A stretch of DNA of 64,000 nucleotides from Lunularia cruciata (Eukaryota; Streptophyta; Marchantiopsida; Lunulariales; Lunulariaceae), in the NCBI GenBank assembly GCA_948567375.1, contig OX419762.1:873001-937000 (forward strand), written 5' to 3'. Position numbers and translations under genes: made by a program. The notes under the pieces were generated by a model. The model saw only the letters and a program-made list of their open reading frames with translations, ran no database searches and was not told the DNA's origin. Of this stretch, positions 11,959 to 25,454 are shown piece after piece; within the stretch, counting starts at the first letter, position 1, and each line of letters opens with the position of its first letter.

Positions 11959-13895
11959 TGTGACAACCCGGCAAATATCACTTTTGCGGTAATCGGGTCA
12001 GTAAAGTTTGTTCCCGTAGAGATACTACACAGAATTGGTCAAATACAAAGTCAAAAGTCACAATTGCAGTTCTTCTTGATTGCTTCTTTAATCTCTCAGG
12101 TAGAAACTACACCCAGAAGAGAGTAACAAGCTCACAATCTTGACAACTTGTCACGAATACACACACATAATCACAACATAGTCAATTCTGTCCAAACAAC
12201 TCTTGATTGTGATGATTCAGATTCTCCCGAAGATGGCACTTCACTGCAAAGACCAATTTCCCCTTAGAATTGTGTTCCACCCCTCCACTGAAGGCACAAC
12301 TTTCTTGATCGAAATTGCTTCACACCAACTTCATGCTGCAATCACAAGTGCAGAATACTAACAACACTACAATTCCTCTCAGATCTGTCAAGGCATTGCT
12401 CCGATGTACTTCACTTAGGATCAAACACACAGAATGAAGATCAAGGCTGTAGATTCCAACATTCACAAGCACATTGAATTGCTCTTTGGAATTCTCCACA
12501 CACTCACAAACACAAACACAAAATTGACAATCGGAATTAAGCTTAAGCAACGAGTACTGAAACCAGCACTTCGCTTTATTTATCTTCAGAAATGTGAATA
12601 CTGAATAACATCGTACTGCGAATGCTCCCCTTAAATACTAAAGCAAACGCCATACTTGCCTTCCTAGGCACCGCTTCCTAACATCTATTCCTACCAATAG
12701 ATCCTAAGTGACAATCTATCTCTTCATATCTGCCCTTTCCTATCTTAGAATTGACTTCTATCCCGATCCGATGTCGACCTTATCATCGGCTTCCAAACCT
12801 GATGATCTTCTTACTACTTCTCCTTCTTTGGGTATGACTGATTCTACTAATTTCTTTACTAATTCTACAACTTCTTCACTACAATTTGTAATTGAACTCC
12901 GGGTTACTCCATCTATTGCTTTATCTCCTGACCCACTTTTCTCTAAAGTGCCAATTATCAAGTCCGATGACCCTTGTATTCCTACTTCTGCGACATCGGG
13001 TCTAATTACAATCAATTCCTTTGCTAATTCTACTATATCCTCATCACAAATTGTAATTGAAAGCATGGGTATACTATCTACGCCTTCAATTTGTAACCCA
13101 CTTTCCCCTAATCACTCATGTTACTGACCCGAAGACACTTACAATCTGATCTTGCACTTTGAGTTTATTCACTACTGCTACTTCTCCTTCAATTCCTATT
13201 CCATCTTGAATCGGAACTAAAATTGAAGTTACGGGTATCCTAACTATCTATTCTTTCTCTATCCTAAATCTCTCTAATGCCTCTGGCAAGATTCCCAAAT
13301 TCATCTTCATTGCACTCCGAGGTCCAACTATCTCAGATACAGTCGTCTTCGTCTTGAGTCAAAGAAGCTTCTAACTCGAAGTTGTGTAAACCTGAAGTCC
13401 AACATCCGAAGACCAAAGTCTGAAGTCAGAAGTCCAAAGATCCACCCCGAAGTCCAAAGATGCCAATCCGAAGTCCGAAGATCCAACCCGAAGACCAAAG
13501 ATCCAACCCGAAGACACTAAACTACTTTATACAGTTACTCCCAAAACTTTAAATACTTGTAACTTCTTCTACAGACATCCAAACTTTGCGATTTTGAAAT
13601 CAACAGAAAGCCCTGAACGAGACGCTTCCAACAAGATATAGCACGTTTGATTTGGACTTGTGAACATTGAGATATAGCCCCCGCAAGAATCTCAACCTAT
13701 AACTTCCATTCCTCCTTCGGGTCTGCCCTCTTTCAATCTTGGCTGAGTCCGTCTTCATTTGACACAAAGTCGACTTCTTCGGGCTTGATCAAAATACAAA
13801 TTTCCTCTCATTTCTTCTCCATTTGGTTTCAATTTGGTTTTAGCAAGGCACTTCTTCTTCAAAACTCGTCCAAAATGAAAAATGTGGGTACCACA
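11959..13895 (-). repeat. Solo S2 LTR inside copy A's methyltransferase
   Basis: The element begins tgtgacaaccc and ends gggtaccaca, giving TG...CA termini, and is flanked by the direct repeat aaaag (11,954-11,958 and 13,896-13,900). The empty site is visible in copy E near 63,359. It is 1,937 bp long. Inside it lies coding-like sequence matching the plus-strand frame at 770-1,079 (antisense at 12,758-13,066), plus a short tandem array of about 20-bp units near 13,395-13,520 (ccgaagaccaaagatccaac type). Orientation on the minus strand is inferred from the plus-strand copy at the window start. Confidence 0.85.
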
Positions 13896-14914
13896 AAAAG
13901 CATGGGAAACTCATAAGTGTGGGAAAAGTGGCTCTAGGCTATCCAACTAGGTTCACCCCTACCATAGATGACCTATCAACCACTACTACCATCTGAGACT
14001 AACGCCCAACATCCAAGATGTCATCAACAATGATGTGGTCTAGTCTTTGAATCACGTCATAAGCACATTGTAGAACCTCTCTGGGTAAGAGGTTCATCCA
14101 CCAAAGACAAAGACGATGAGCTTGTGATCCCACTCTAGCTGCATCTAAAAATATGGTAGGTCCCATCCAAGAATGGACCTAATGTGTACTCGCCACCACC
14201 CGGGTGCAAGAATCACCCATCAAAGGGATGTTCTCCAAAAGGTAAGCTAGAGAAACAGACTAATGAACCTAGAGATATAGTAGTATCCGTAACATCTCCC
14301 AAAACACACCAAAACAAAGATTCTAAAGACCCAAAACTTGACCAGCACGTGTATGTCCCTTACATGGCCATCCAAAATTGCCAAATTAATAGGCCCATGT
14401 CTCTCTAAATCATGCACCTCTAGCAAGGAAATGTCTGTTGGTAGGACCTCTAGTAACCCTTGGCTGTTGATATCGGTAATAACTCAAGATACCTATAAGC
14501 CAAGTGTGACACATGATGAAGAGAGACTCATCTAGTAGTCTCATCTCTCTCCATATACAAGTACCTTTGTACTCATATACCCACCTATAGTATCGCAACT
14601 AGTCTAGTGCCAATCCCACCAAACAACTCTAATAGACATACTCCCTCTACTAAATACTGCCAAGTAATAAGTATGGTATCCAGAGGTGTCAAGGTAATCC
14701 ACTTTGGAGGCTCATCCTCACATTGGTTGCCTAATGGTACAAAGGCTCCACTCCAAGCCTGTTGCACCAGTTGATCTAAACGTTGTTGCAATGCATCCTC
14801 TGAACTCCCCAAAGGAACATCCAAGGTGGATGGAATGATCCCACTCATACTCCAAATCCGAGTGATCTCCTCTAGTAATAGAGTATCATTTGCATGGGTG
14901 TTTGTCTCCAACAA
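13896..14914 (-). pseudogene. MT-gypsy A DNMT3-like DNA methyltransferase, N-terminal part and motifs I-VIII
   Basis: This is a cytosine-5 DNA methyltransferase domain lying between protease and reverse transcriptase. Motif I is CLLELFGGIGTRLVAIL at about 14,590-14,640, the S-adenosylmethionine-binding loop. After two stops a motif II-like YLYMERDE follows, then HLAYRYLELLP. The motif IV region near 14,330 retains the codons for Trp-Pro-Cys, but a one-base deletion just before them shifts the frame, and a stop follows. About 90 residues upstream of motif I form an extension of unknown function. Several stops plus the S2 insertion make this copy inactive. Its value is that it shows motif I, which lies outside the window in E. 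Confidence 0.75.
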
Positions 14915-15289
14915 GTCACCAGGCTAAGTAACAAAACCATTGAAAGCTAAAACTAATGCTTCCATGGTCATGGACTATAGTGAGCCAAGACTGCCACTAC
15001 TAAAGCATACAGGTAGATGACATACCCGTCTCTCACCTAACTGCCAACCTGGTCTATAGGAAGCTATCTCCTCCCATTATTCAATACTGATACCCATGGG
15101 GTATAACACTACTCCTCCAACTAACATATCATATGACTCAGCCACTATTGCAATGGCCTAAGCTCTCACCATAGAGTTATCAATTGGATGATCAGGCTGA
15201 AGCTGAACAACAAGCTCTCCACATGTGATGTACTATGTAGAACCACCACCTAGAGATGTTTGGACTTGAAATGGACACCTCTCGACATC

Positions 15290-15370
15290 AAACTTCCGTA
15301 ACTCTAGACCAACAACTACATCCTTCCCCAATATAAGGAGTTGCATGCCAGAGTCTAGTAAGACCCTCTA
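15290..15370 (-). pseudogene. MT-gypsy A protease active-site region
   Basis: The complement of 15,348-15,366 encodes LLDSG followed by Met-Gln-Leu, matching the LLDSGAQPLML retropepsin loop seen intact in copy C at 50,184-50,215. Surrounding frames are broken. It lies between the gag zinc knuckles and the methyltransferase. Confidence 0.6.
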
Positions 15371-15829
15371 CTATGTATAGACCTTCCTTGAAAGTCCTAC
15401 CAAACAAAACTTCCCTTCTAGTTATCCAATAGGACAACCCCAAGTGTAAACCACGCTCGCTCAAAGGCCATTCTAGTTGGTAACTCCTACAATCTAGCCA
15501 TTGCTGCCTGCCATAATCCACTAGTCACTTAGCAAATCCCATGCTCCTCAACCAAGTCAACTCCACTATCAGCCACCTCTACTTTAGTAGTAGGAACCAC
15601 ATCATCCATACTCTCACAAAGTGCGGTAGCCAATTGGAACACCTGGGATGGGTCAACTCCCAATGTACACATGTCATTGGTTAAGAATAATAGAAAGCAC
15701 ATAATCAACTAAGCCACCTCCAACATTATGCTAGACTCAATTTGTGTAGTAGCAAATGGCTGACTAGTAGGTAGTTCATCATGCACCCCATCACCACCTA
15801 CCACACTTGCACTAAGACGTCTAGGAGCC

Positions 15830-17330
15830 ATGGATCACATTTGTAGGGCCTCAAAGAGCATGGAAGATTGGGGAAGTCTAATTTGTCTCCCAACCTCTCC
15901 TCTTTGTGGGTCCAGCTCCATTGATGCTCCTCTAAGCTCTAGAGCATGTACTACACTCCTAATCATTGTGGCAAATGTATCCACTTGTGCTGCTCTGCAC
16001 ATGAAATCCAAGATGTCTCTATCACCAACATATGAGGTGGAAGTCTCAGCACCTAAATCTGATCTCCTTTGAGCTATGGCCATGCTAGCCAATCTTTGCT
16101 TCAACTACTCAATCCGAGTAGCCATAGATGTATTACAAGTAAGGGTAGGTACTACACCCCTACTAGGTGTGGATCCTCTACCACCTCGTCTTGAGGTGCT
16201 CCATGACATAGAGCCCCTCTACTACTTGCCATAGCAGCTCTACCACTTGGTAACTGTGGGTGTAGGTCAAAGCATTGGTCATTGGTGTGACCAAATTAAT
16301 GGTAATGCTCATATTTTCTCTATGCTGGTTGTGATGCACCAAGGGTATTAGGTCCATTGCCTTGAGTGCACTCTCTTTTATGATGAGGTCCACCACAAGT
16401 CCAACAAGCAATACCATGACTCACTAGCTACTGCTGACCTAAAAATGAATGTAAGGATCTAACTATAGTAGGCCTTCCACTCGCTCTATAGGACCTAGGC
16501 TATCCACGCTATCTTCAAAAACCAACATGGCGTGGTGCACTTTGTTGCACTCTAGAAGAAGTAACTATTATGGATGAGATCTCCCTACCAAATGCAAATG
16601 TCACCACTCTCTTCCACCATGTTGAGCTCAATATGCTCAATCAAACCAAAGACCATTGCCACAGTAGGCAAAGTAGCTTGTAACAATGTAGCATCACGCA
16701 CTCTATGTTGCAACTCCTTGTCTAATATCCCATACCAAAATTGGATTTCCTGGGCCTCAGTAACTCATTGAGTAAAATTCATCAGTCATCTTATGCAAGT
16801 GAATGCCTTGTGTAGGCTCTCTCTAACCTTCCATTGGAACTCCTACAAGCTCTTCAGCTTATCAATCTGCACTCCTTGGTAGTTCCACCTCAAATATTGG
16901 AAGAACTCTACCATGGGATTAAACCCTGGTACTACACCACTTCTTGTCATCATACCCCCACTTGTAATAGCACCATCTCTAAGAGATCCACCAATGCTAC
17001 TAGAGCTAGAACTTGTGGGTATAGCCAATCTACCCCTAGAAATGAGCTTGAAATGATAGAGATATAGTTTGGAGATCAATATTGTCTCCATAGCTCAATC
17101 TCCTCCAAGTGAGCTCTCTTAAAATCATGGCAGTTGTCCATCGGCGGACCCGCCAAATGCTAAAAGAACCCCTTCTATGCCATGAAGTGTGTGAACAAAG
17201 TTGGGTTCCGCATCTGTGGTAGACCACACCAACTATCAAACTCCTAGAAGAAGTCATGCAACTCAATGTACCTACCATACTAGAGTAACGCTTGGGACCT
17301 TTGGAGGCCCCATAAATCTCATCCACGTCC
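15830..17330 (-). pseudogene. MT-gypsy A gag remnant
   Basis: Fragments match the gag of copy C. The capsid-like region is at 16,843-17,326 (MDEIYGASKGPKRYSSMVGT and LISRG near its ends). Zinc-knuckle remnants lie around 16,170-16,420, and a post-knuckle segment at 15,835-16,104 (RLASMAIAQRRSDLGAETST) is well conserved with copy C. Gag would form the particle and bind element RNA. Frameshifts are numerous. Confidence 0.6.
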
Positions 17331-17902
17331 TATAACAACAATGCAGACACACCAAGTGCACTCTCAATTGAGTCAGCTCTTGTGTTAAACTCCAACTTAG
17401 AGTCAATCTCCTCTCTCATTAGGACCTAAGATATAGGGTGATATTGAGCACCACTCCGAGTAAACCCACTATGTATTGCAGTGTTATCTCCTCCAAAATC
17501 CCCAAAGAACTCTCTTGTGACAAAGTAACCAAAAATTGCAACCCACAACCCGGACCTGCACAAGTATCCCACCAAGTACCAACACCACCAACTGAACATC
17601 CTCCACTAATGTAGCTCTAACTATGACAACTACACTAGGGGAAAAGGAAACCTATAACCTGCCATCACAACACGCACTCTCATGGTCTGCATGTCATCAC
17701 TTCATGCCTCATTGAAGAGAAATATAGGTCATTTGATTGGTCATCACTCCAACTTCACTACCAAGAGTACACCAAAGCACCAACGCTTCAAAGTCAAGGC
17801 ACCTCACACAAATGTGGTGCACAAATAGGAAGCATAGAATGAAGGGGTTCAAATCACAAGAAATATAAACAAAAACCCTCCATCTCATAAATCAATGATA
17901 GA

Positions 17903-17916
17903 ATGAATCTGCCATC
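17903..17916 (-). promoter_or_regulatory. Primer-binding-like site, MT-gypsy A
   Basis: The minus strand reads gatggcagattcat. This corresponds to tggtagcagagtca at 47,584 in copy C, itself close to the plant initiator-tRNA-Met primer site TGGTATCAGAGC. It is degenerate here. Confidence 0.4.
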
Positions 17917-17919
17917 ATC

Positions 17920-19623
17920 TAGTATTTGACATAATATGAGTTATCTACTTCTTAAACTACCAAGATCACCAAGAATGGAATCAAATTGTCTCTCCTAGCC
18001 AAAGCTACAAGTGTATAGACAATAGTGGAACATTCACTCAGATAATAAGTGATTGTGGACCAGTTGGCTAGGGCACCAATCTAGGAACCAAAGATCTAGG
18101 GGTCAAACCTTGTTGCATACAATCTAGAAGGATGTGTAGATTTTGCCAAACAATGATCAAAATCTACTCTAAACTAGCTAGCCTCACACTAGCAAGTTGG
18201 CCCTTCTAGGCCCTCATAGACTCTCATAGCCCACAGCCCTATGGCTCCAAACACCAAAATTTAGCAAAATTAGGCCTTTCTTCTTGCCACTTTGAATCCT
18301 TGCCAAATTTGGCAAAACTCTAGCAAAAATTTGACATAAATCTCTAAAGTTGGCTGATTGTCGAATCCTCTTCTAACTCTCTACTTGAGCTAAATTGAAA
18401 TGATGGGTTTCTCCAAATCACAATTTCACAAGGATGGGTTCTCAACTCCACCTTCAATTTCACTTTATGAGCACAACTTTCACCAGATTGGTTCTACTTT
18501 CACCTCTTGAGCTCAAAATCACAACCACTACTTAAAAATTGCTTCTCTTTGCTCAAAATTTTGCCAATTATTCTGCAAAACCGTTTGCCTCATTACCAAA
18601 TCTACATCAATCAAATAAGCTTTTGCACACTAGGGAAAACATAAATTCCAATTGAGCTACTAACGATCAATGAGTCTTGGAGATACCACCAACAGTATCT
18701 TCTTGCACTGATTTTCCCTTGACCTCACTTCTCAGATGTAATCAATTTGTTGACACAACTCAAATCACACTCAATCAAATCAGTAATTGATATTTCACTT
18801 AATGATCTGCCAATACTAGGCATTGATTACAATCAAGCCACACCACACTAGGGAAAACCTGAACTTTGGTCAAGCTATCAATGAGTCTTGGAGATACTAC
18901 CAACACTCTTAGTTCTTATGCCCAATTTCCCCTAACCTCACGTCTATGATATAATCAATTTGTTTACACAACTTGAATCACACTCAATCATATCAATACT
19001 TGATCTATCACTCAATGATCTGCCAACAACTAGGCACTGATTACAATCAAACCAAACCACACTAAAGAAAATTTGAACTCAGATTGAGTTACTAATGATC
19101 AACAAGTCTTGGAGATACCACCATACTCTTAGTTCCTGCACCTGATTTCCCTTTGACCTCACTTCTTTGATGTAATTGGTTCATTTACACAACTTGAATC
19201 ACACTTAGTCAGATCAGTACTTGATTTATCACTTAATGATCTACCCACAACTAGATACAGATTATAGTCAAGCCATACCCACTCTAGCTAAGAGAATCCA
19301 GGTGACGCTTGTCGGACTCTATCCACCATTGCCAAGAACTCAAAGACTCAACATTAGAGAAGTGAGCTCTTTAGAGCTGCACTTTGAAATTATACCCCTT
19401 GGATTCAAGCTAGGTCTCAAACCCTAACAGTCCCGCTGACGCCACACTTGATGGTCCAAACGGTGTAAGTGATGATGGGCCCCACCATGTAGTCAGTACC
19501 CCAAACACACAAATCTGTCAGTCAACAAGTATTCTATGAGTAACTACCAAAATACTCCTGACTACCAACATTACTACTCCAGAGTCCAAGAAATCTAGGT
19601 GTGATGCTACAAATGGCATGACA
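17920..19623 (-). repeat. 5' LTR or leader of MT-gypsy A with internal triplication
   Basis: It starts TGTCATGCC at 19,623 on the minus strand and is homologous to 46,224-47,580 of copy C. It is about 350 bp longer because a segment of 211-221 bp is present three times. The string agtcttggagatac recurs near 18,673, 18,884 and 19,104, each time with the same downstream block containing tgatctgccaa. Confidence 0.6.
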
Positions 19624-20100
19624 TGGACAAAGGAGAACTAGAGGAATATTTTAGGCCTGGAGAACTCATAGCTTGGAGCAATGAAAATTTATACATAGTA
19701 CACCAAGCTAGACATTAAACTAGATAAGATCCTCATTGCTTCCTTCCATAAAACAAGGACCAACAATGGATGGAAGATGGTGTTACAATGACCCATCTCA
19801 AAGGACAATGGTGGAATGAAGATGAAGTTATTCAACCCAAAATGAAAACATACTTGAATAATAGTCAAACTATCATCTCCAAATACATATGGCATAGACA
19901 ACTAGTGAATTGAACCCATATATTTTATGTGAAAAAAATGAGCCTACTCAAAGAATTAGAGTAATATGGTAGAGTGACATACCTTGCACCCTTTGCAATA
20001 CACTTGTACATGGGAACCCCATGTAGAAGTGTATTGCATGACCAAGTCAAAGAGGAAGAAGTTCCCTGGCTACTAGCACCCACTGTGCCAATTCACTTCA

Positions 20101-21225
20101 CAATAATAAAGTAAGGCACTCATTTAGAAATATCAACTTGTAGATGAGAAGTAAAAGAAGACATAGAAATTTGTGAAAGTGGACAAAGAGGGAACATACT
20201 TGGTGAAAAAGAACAGGTCAGTGTCTATAACATAGAAAGTACTAGAAAAGAGACCAAGGAAGAACCTACAATTCATTGATGTATCTTTGGAGGAGGAAGC
20301 CAAAGACACGGAGGAAGAAGGGAAGGATGAAGAGAACTCCTTTACCCTACAAAATTCAATAACCAGGTCCAATGAAGCAAACCTTTACATATAATTTTAG
20401 CCCATTCTAGAGGAAGAAGTGCAGAATGCCCAAGAAGACAAACCAACCAAAGACCAAGAGGAGCAAGAAGGTTTTTGCACCAAAAGAGTGACTAACTCTG
20501 AAGATACATTTCAGGTCAAAGGACACCACAACAACAAGAAGAAGAAGAAGAAGAAGAAGAAGAAGGACACCACAACAACAACAACAACAACAACAACAAG
20601 AAGAGGGATCTAAGTTAGGGATTAAGGCAAAGTAGACCAAGGTGAGGAGGAGATGAGGAAAAGGTAGAACTTATACAAGGAGGAAAATAAGAAAACTTTG
20701 AGGCAAAAACATAGACTACTTTGCTTTTGCAGATAAAAGGAAGAAGGAAGAAGAAATCAAGAAACTACAAGGGGACTTGAGAGCACTTTGGCTCAAGGCC
20801 AAAGGTAAGCAGTATGGGTGCAAAGAGCAATTGAAGGCCAGGGATGAGAAAGTGGAGAGCATCCAAGGGGAGTTGAAGAAGGCAAGATTTGTTTAGTGAT
20901 CCTAGATGTGTATATTTTGTCAAAATGTAGGAGCAAAGTGGTTGAAGAGATGGTTTCCAAGCTAAAGAAGGAAAAGGAGAAGAGTGCAACAAATCAACCT
21001 CAATTCGTGGAGGAGAAAGCAAAGAACTTGATAGAAGTCCAAGCAATGAGTGATCATTTGGAGGAGGAGAAGGAAAAGATCCTTAAGCAATTGGATGATA
21101 TTTGGGATCAATTTTTTGAGATATTGAAGGAAGCGGCTCAAGGGAAGATGGCAAAGACAAAGATATATAAACTTAAGCAACAGATCCAAAGCTTGGAAGG
21201 GAAGTTCTACAATTTGAGAAGCTAG
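20101..21225 (+). pseudogene. Coiled-coil, Gag-like remnant
   Basis: The best open part is 20,896-21,225 (109 residues), with the segment EEMVSKLKKEKEKSATNQPQ and, further on, LEEEKEKILKQLDDIW, which is strongly coiled-coil-like. Upstream frames at 20,400-20,880 are Lys/Glu-rich with stops. No catalytic motif or zinc knuckle is visible. It ends just before the S1 LTR at 21,312 and may be the gag or accessory part of an unidentified retroelement. Confidence 0.35.
20534..20601. repeat. Microsatellites (aag)n and (aca)n
   Basis: A run of about nine aag triplets is followed by gacacc and then about nine aca triplets. It creates artefactual polyLys/polyThr and polyCys/polyLeu frames on the two strands. 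Confidence 0.95.
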
Positions 21226-21311
21226 ATAGATTAGCAATTAAGCTTAAAGAGCATGTTGATTATAAGTTCACCAAATCCACCAACTTCCTCGTCTTACAAT
21301 TTGTAGAATAT

Positions 21312-22061
21312 TGTAATACCAATAGCTAGACACACAATCTAGAGATGAAATTTGGTTTGGTAACATCTGGGAGGATGTTATACATGATGGAATAAGTAGC
21401 TCAGACAGAGATATCACCAAAAGAGTACTTCTACTAATAGACTAGAAATCAAAACATGCTTGAAGACTTTAGAATCAATAGATATACACATGATCTAGAG
21501 ATGAAATTTAGTTTGGTAACATCTAGGAGGATGTTATACATGATAGACTAAGTAGATCAGATAAAGGTATCACCAAAAGAGTACTTCTACTAATAGGGCA
21601 AAAACCAAAATAGATCTAAACTTCTGAGGCAATTTTGGAGGCCTAAATAGTTGAATTAGGCCTCAAAAATATGCAAATTATCCTCCCACACCCCACCCCC
21701 CACACAATCGAGGAAAGGTTAGCCTGGTTTGTCTAACCAAGAGCTTTCCAACGGTAACTCACCCACATGATTTTGAGATTCCTACAAGAAGATTCCCTAA
21801 AAGGTTCCCTCTGGTCAAAGCCTATTTGACCAACCAGATAGGACCAGGACAAACATGTCACCTATCCAAGCAGGTAATCTAAGGGTGGAGCTTGCTGACA
21901 TGTCACCTATCCATCTACCTAATCCTATGGTGGAGCTTCCTTGGAGGGGATCTTCCTTGGCTATATAATAAAGAGAAGGTGCTCCTTTGGGGCATCAAAG
22001 GATTGAGTGTGAAATCTGTGTTTTCTCTATTGAAGAATTCTCTTGTACTCAAAGTATTACA
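21312..22061 (+). repeat. Solo S1 LTR (a)
   Basis: It begins tgtaatacc and ends agtattaca, flanked by the 5-bp direct repeat aatat (21,307-21,311 and 22,062-22,066). A TATA-like tctatataataaagag lies about 90 bp before the 3' end. The first ~165 bp is duplicated internally, the second copy starting near 21,470. No internal region follows, so it is a solo LTR of 750 bp. Confidence 0.9.
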
Positions 22062-25000
22062 AATATAAGGAGTAGATCAACCTCCTTATCAAAATTTATA
22101 GAGGCAAAAGTAATTCTTTGCAAAAGACACATCACTAAAAGAAGTTCTTTATAGTTGTAGGAAGTTACATACAGGCATTCATAGTTGTACCTCTTTGTAG
22201 TTGAATATGTAACCTTTGGAGTATATACATATGCATATTCAAATCTCTTTGGGGAAGAAGTGATACTTGCTTTAATACATGTAAGGCGTCAAATTAACGT
22301 GTTTGTGCATAGGATAGGATAGGACAAGAATCAAATTATATAGCCTAGATGTAGGTAGGAGATCTTTGGAGTACTACCATTGTTAGATCTCTTTGGAGTT
22401 GAGCCAAAACAAGTATTTAAAGCTAAAGCCCAATGTAAATCAAGTTCATTCTTTTGTAATCAAAGCTTAGCAAAAGATCTCTAAGTTCTTTATCATTGTT
22501 TACCTACAACCTAGGTATTGGTGAATATCTTTGTTGAGTAGTGATGAAGAATCTTTGTAGTAGGAGCACAAGTGCTTAAATGTAGAGAGATGCTCATACT
22601 TGACTAGGATATGTCATCCCTAGGGTTTTGAAGGTACAAAGCACTATATTAAAGGGTCATAGATGAGCCAAAGCAATGAAAGTACCATAGAATTGAAAAG
22701 CAAGATATTTGGCCAATGGGTAGATTCCTTCAGAATGGTGCCTTTTGGGAACGGTAGCACATCCTTCCAAGTTGATGTCTTTTGGGTGCAAGGTCTTTGG
22801 AGTGGAGTGAATCATCATCTTCAAGATTAACTTGGAATTTACTTGTAGTGAGAGTGATCTTTATTTTTCCATTTGCTATAGTATGCCACACAAGAAGCGA
22901 CACTACATTCTTCTTAGAGTGGTTTTTGCCCAAGAGGTTTAATGCATAATACTTAATGAATTGTAAGATAGTGACACTTCTCTTCAATTTTACCATTTCA
23001 AACTTGTATCCTTGAGAGAAAAACCTATTACTTACCAACATATCACTTTAGGTCAACATTGGTTATCAAAAAATATTAAAAATATTACATAGCTTATCAT
23101 CAAATTTTATAGAATATACTAGCTCATTGCATGGATGTTGCATGGACATGCAACTAAGCTGCACCTTACTAGAGTAATCAAAGTTGAGTACATATTTGCT
23201 AGATTTGATCAAATTAAGGATGAAAGAAAGAAGCCTTAGCCCACCAATTTTTAATATTTATATTCTTGTATACCTTACCTATCCAAGGTAAAACTAACCA
23301 TAACAAACGTAGATAAAATTGAGTTTCGTCCATTATAGGTAAAGTGATGCAATCTGTATTCATGAACTCATAAAAGTTACTGAAAAAAATACAAATATAA
23401 ATATTCTCCTTGCTTTCTTGGCATCATTATTACTCTACAAATTTAGTTGCATTAGATTTTTAAATCACAAAATATCTTGAAACATAATTTTTAATCAGCT
23501 CCCAATTTTTAATGAGAAATCACAAGAAGATAAATTTTGGAGCTTTCCAATCAACAATATAGCATCATCTATCATATTTTCATAAATAATATTCATGAGA
23601 CAATGATGATAAAATTTTGGATATAATATGTATAGAAGTGTAATTTAGTTATTTTTTTTTAAATAAATAAATAATAAATAAATAATAAACAAATATAAAT
23701 TATATTGAAAATTTTGAGTATTAAGTATTACCTAAGAGGGATATCCAAATTTTGGTAAATTACTATAATTTTTATTTTTACATATAGATAAATAATATAC
23801 TAAAAAACATATACACAGTTAAAGGTTTAAAATAAAGTGTATATATATATAATTTCTTTAAAAAAATTAATACTTCCAATACTAGAGTAAGTGATGAAAA
23901 ATGTTACCTAAGTTAATGCTGCAATTTACTGCAATTCATTTTTGAAAGAATAAAAAATTCAAGCTTAAATTTTAAATCTTTAAGTATATATGCATTTAAA
24001 TTGTACCTCATTTTCTATTTTAGATCTCTTTTAGATTTCATTCTCATATAACTGATTCAAGTTACTCAAAATAGCAAATTACAGATTTTACATAAAAGTT
24101 TTTTTTAATATTAAAAAACTGTATATACACATCTATAAATTAAATTGTTGTTAAATAAATATGATAGGTAAAATATAAAATACCTAGCATATATAAACAC
24201 TAAAATTATATTTAACAAGAGTTTGTATGACAAGCATCTAAGATTTCTACAAGACGTTAATAACATAGGCTCTAAAACTAATCAATTATAATCTCTGCTT
24301 AAAACCATAAAATATCATGATTTATCAAATTTAACTATGCAAAAAAATTCATTTTCAATTCATCAAATGAAAAATAAAAATATCTAAAATTTAGAGAGCA
24401 AATCTAATCAAAGATATATTTTACTAAAAGTAAACTTATCTATTTATTTGAACTTTTAATATTTATGATTTTTAGTAAATAACATCCCATCAGTAGAGTA
24501 AATATGCTTCAATATACTTCAAATTAAATATGACCTTATAACTATATATGAGTCAAATATATTATTAATGACTACTGTGTTTCTAAAAGTTATCATTTAT
24601 CTCCATACATCTTATCATGGTCGAAGAAATTTGGTTGTCGATCAAATTTGGATATGAAAATGAGTGAATCTTATACATACGACTCTCTCTCTCTCTCTAG
24701 AAGTTAGTTTTAAAATCGTCCTAATCTATAATAGTTGCAAATTTTAGTAGTCTGTCATCCAGAACAAAAAGACATCGCTAAAACTTTTCGGTCTTCGAGG
24801 AATGTTTCCGGTCTCCGAGGAAATTCTATCTCCTAGAATTACTAATATTTCACAATGTAAATATCTACATGATCAGAAGTAACTGTTTTCGAACACTAAA
24901 GTTTTTGAAGATACCGTCCTTAATGTTGCGATCCTAACGTTTCCGTTTCATTTAACCATGATGTGAACCAGATAAAATTTTATTTCTTATGCATGGAAAT

Positions 25001-25454
25001 ATATGTGGATGATATGAAGTATATAGTTAAATGTTTTAAGTAATACGAACCAATGAAAATGCGTGTGCGCCTTGGTCAAGTTGAAGAGAATGGAATTTAT
25101 GGATATTCATTTTGTATGACCCTCGAAACGACTCAATATCACGTAAAGTGAACTTCTCAATTAGTAAATATCAAATTCATTATCAAATGAGTTGAATACA
25201 TCACCTACCCATAAAATAATAGCGACTACAACTCTTACTTGACATGATACAGAACATTTTTGAGAGAATACTCATATAATAATAATCACGTAAATAGTCA
25301 ATTTCTATTCCGAAAATAGTTTCATCCACGAGTAAGTTAGCTATTACAATAGTGCACTACGACGATCAAGAGTATGGAATTAATAGGATTATTAAACACA
25401 TCCATGAAGTTTCAATAAAGTTCTCAGGAAGAGGCTGTATTTGAGGATAAACAC

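Larger units (their letters stand above)
8335..19623 (-). mobile_element. MT-gypsy copy A (Ty3/gypsy with DNA methyltransferase)
   Basis: Reading from high to low coordinates, the order is leader or LTR, primer-binding-like site, gag, protease, methyltransferase, variable region, reverse transcriptase remnant, RNase H remnant, integrase with PHD remnant, and a repeated 3' end. The outer ends read TG...CA, and the 4 bases tgga flank both sides (8,331-8,334 and 19,624-19,627), which is consistent with a target duplication. A solo S2 LTR (11,959-13,895) sits inside the methyltransferase. Stops and frameshifts are frequent, and the reverse transcriptase core is deleted. The copy is dead, but it shows the family's complete layout. 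Confidence 0.8.

Noticed and set aside
20407-20640. PolyCys/polyLeu protein frame
   Set aside because: Translation of the antisense of (aag)n and (aca)n microsatellites.
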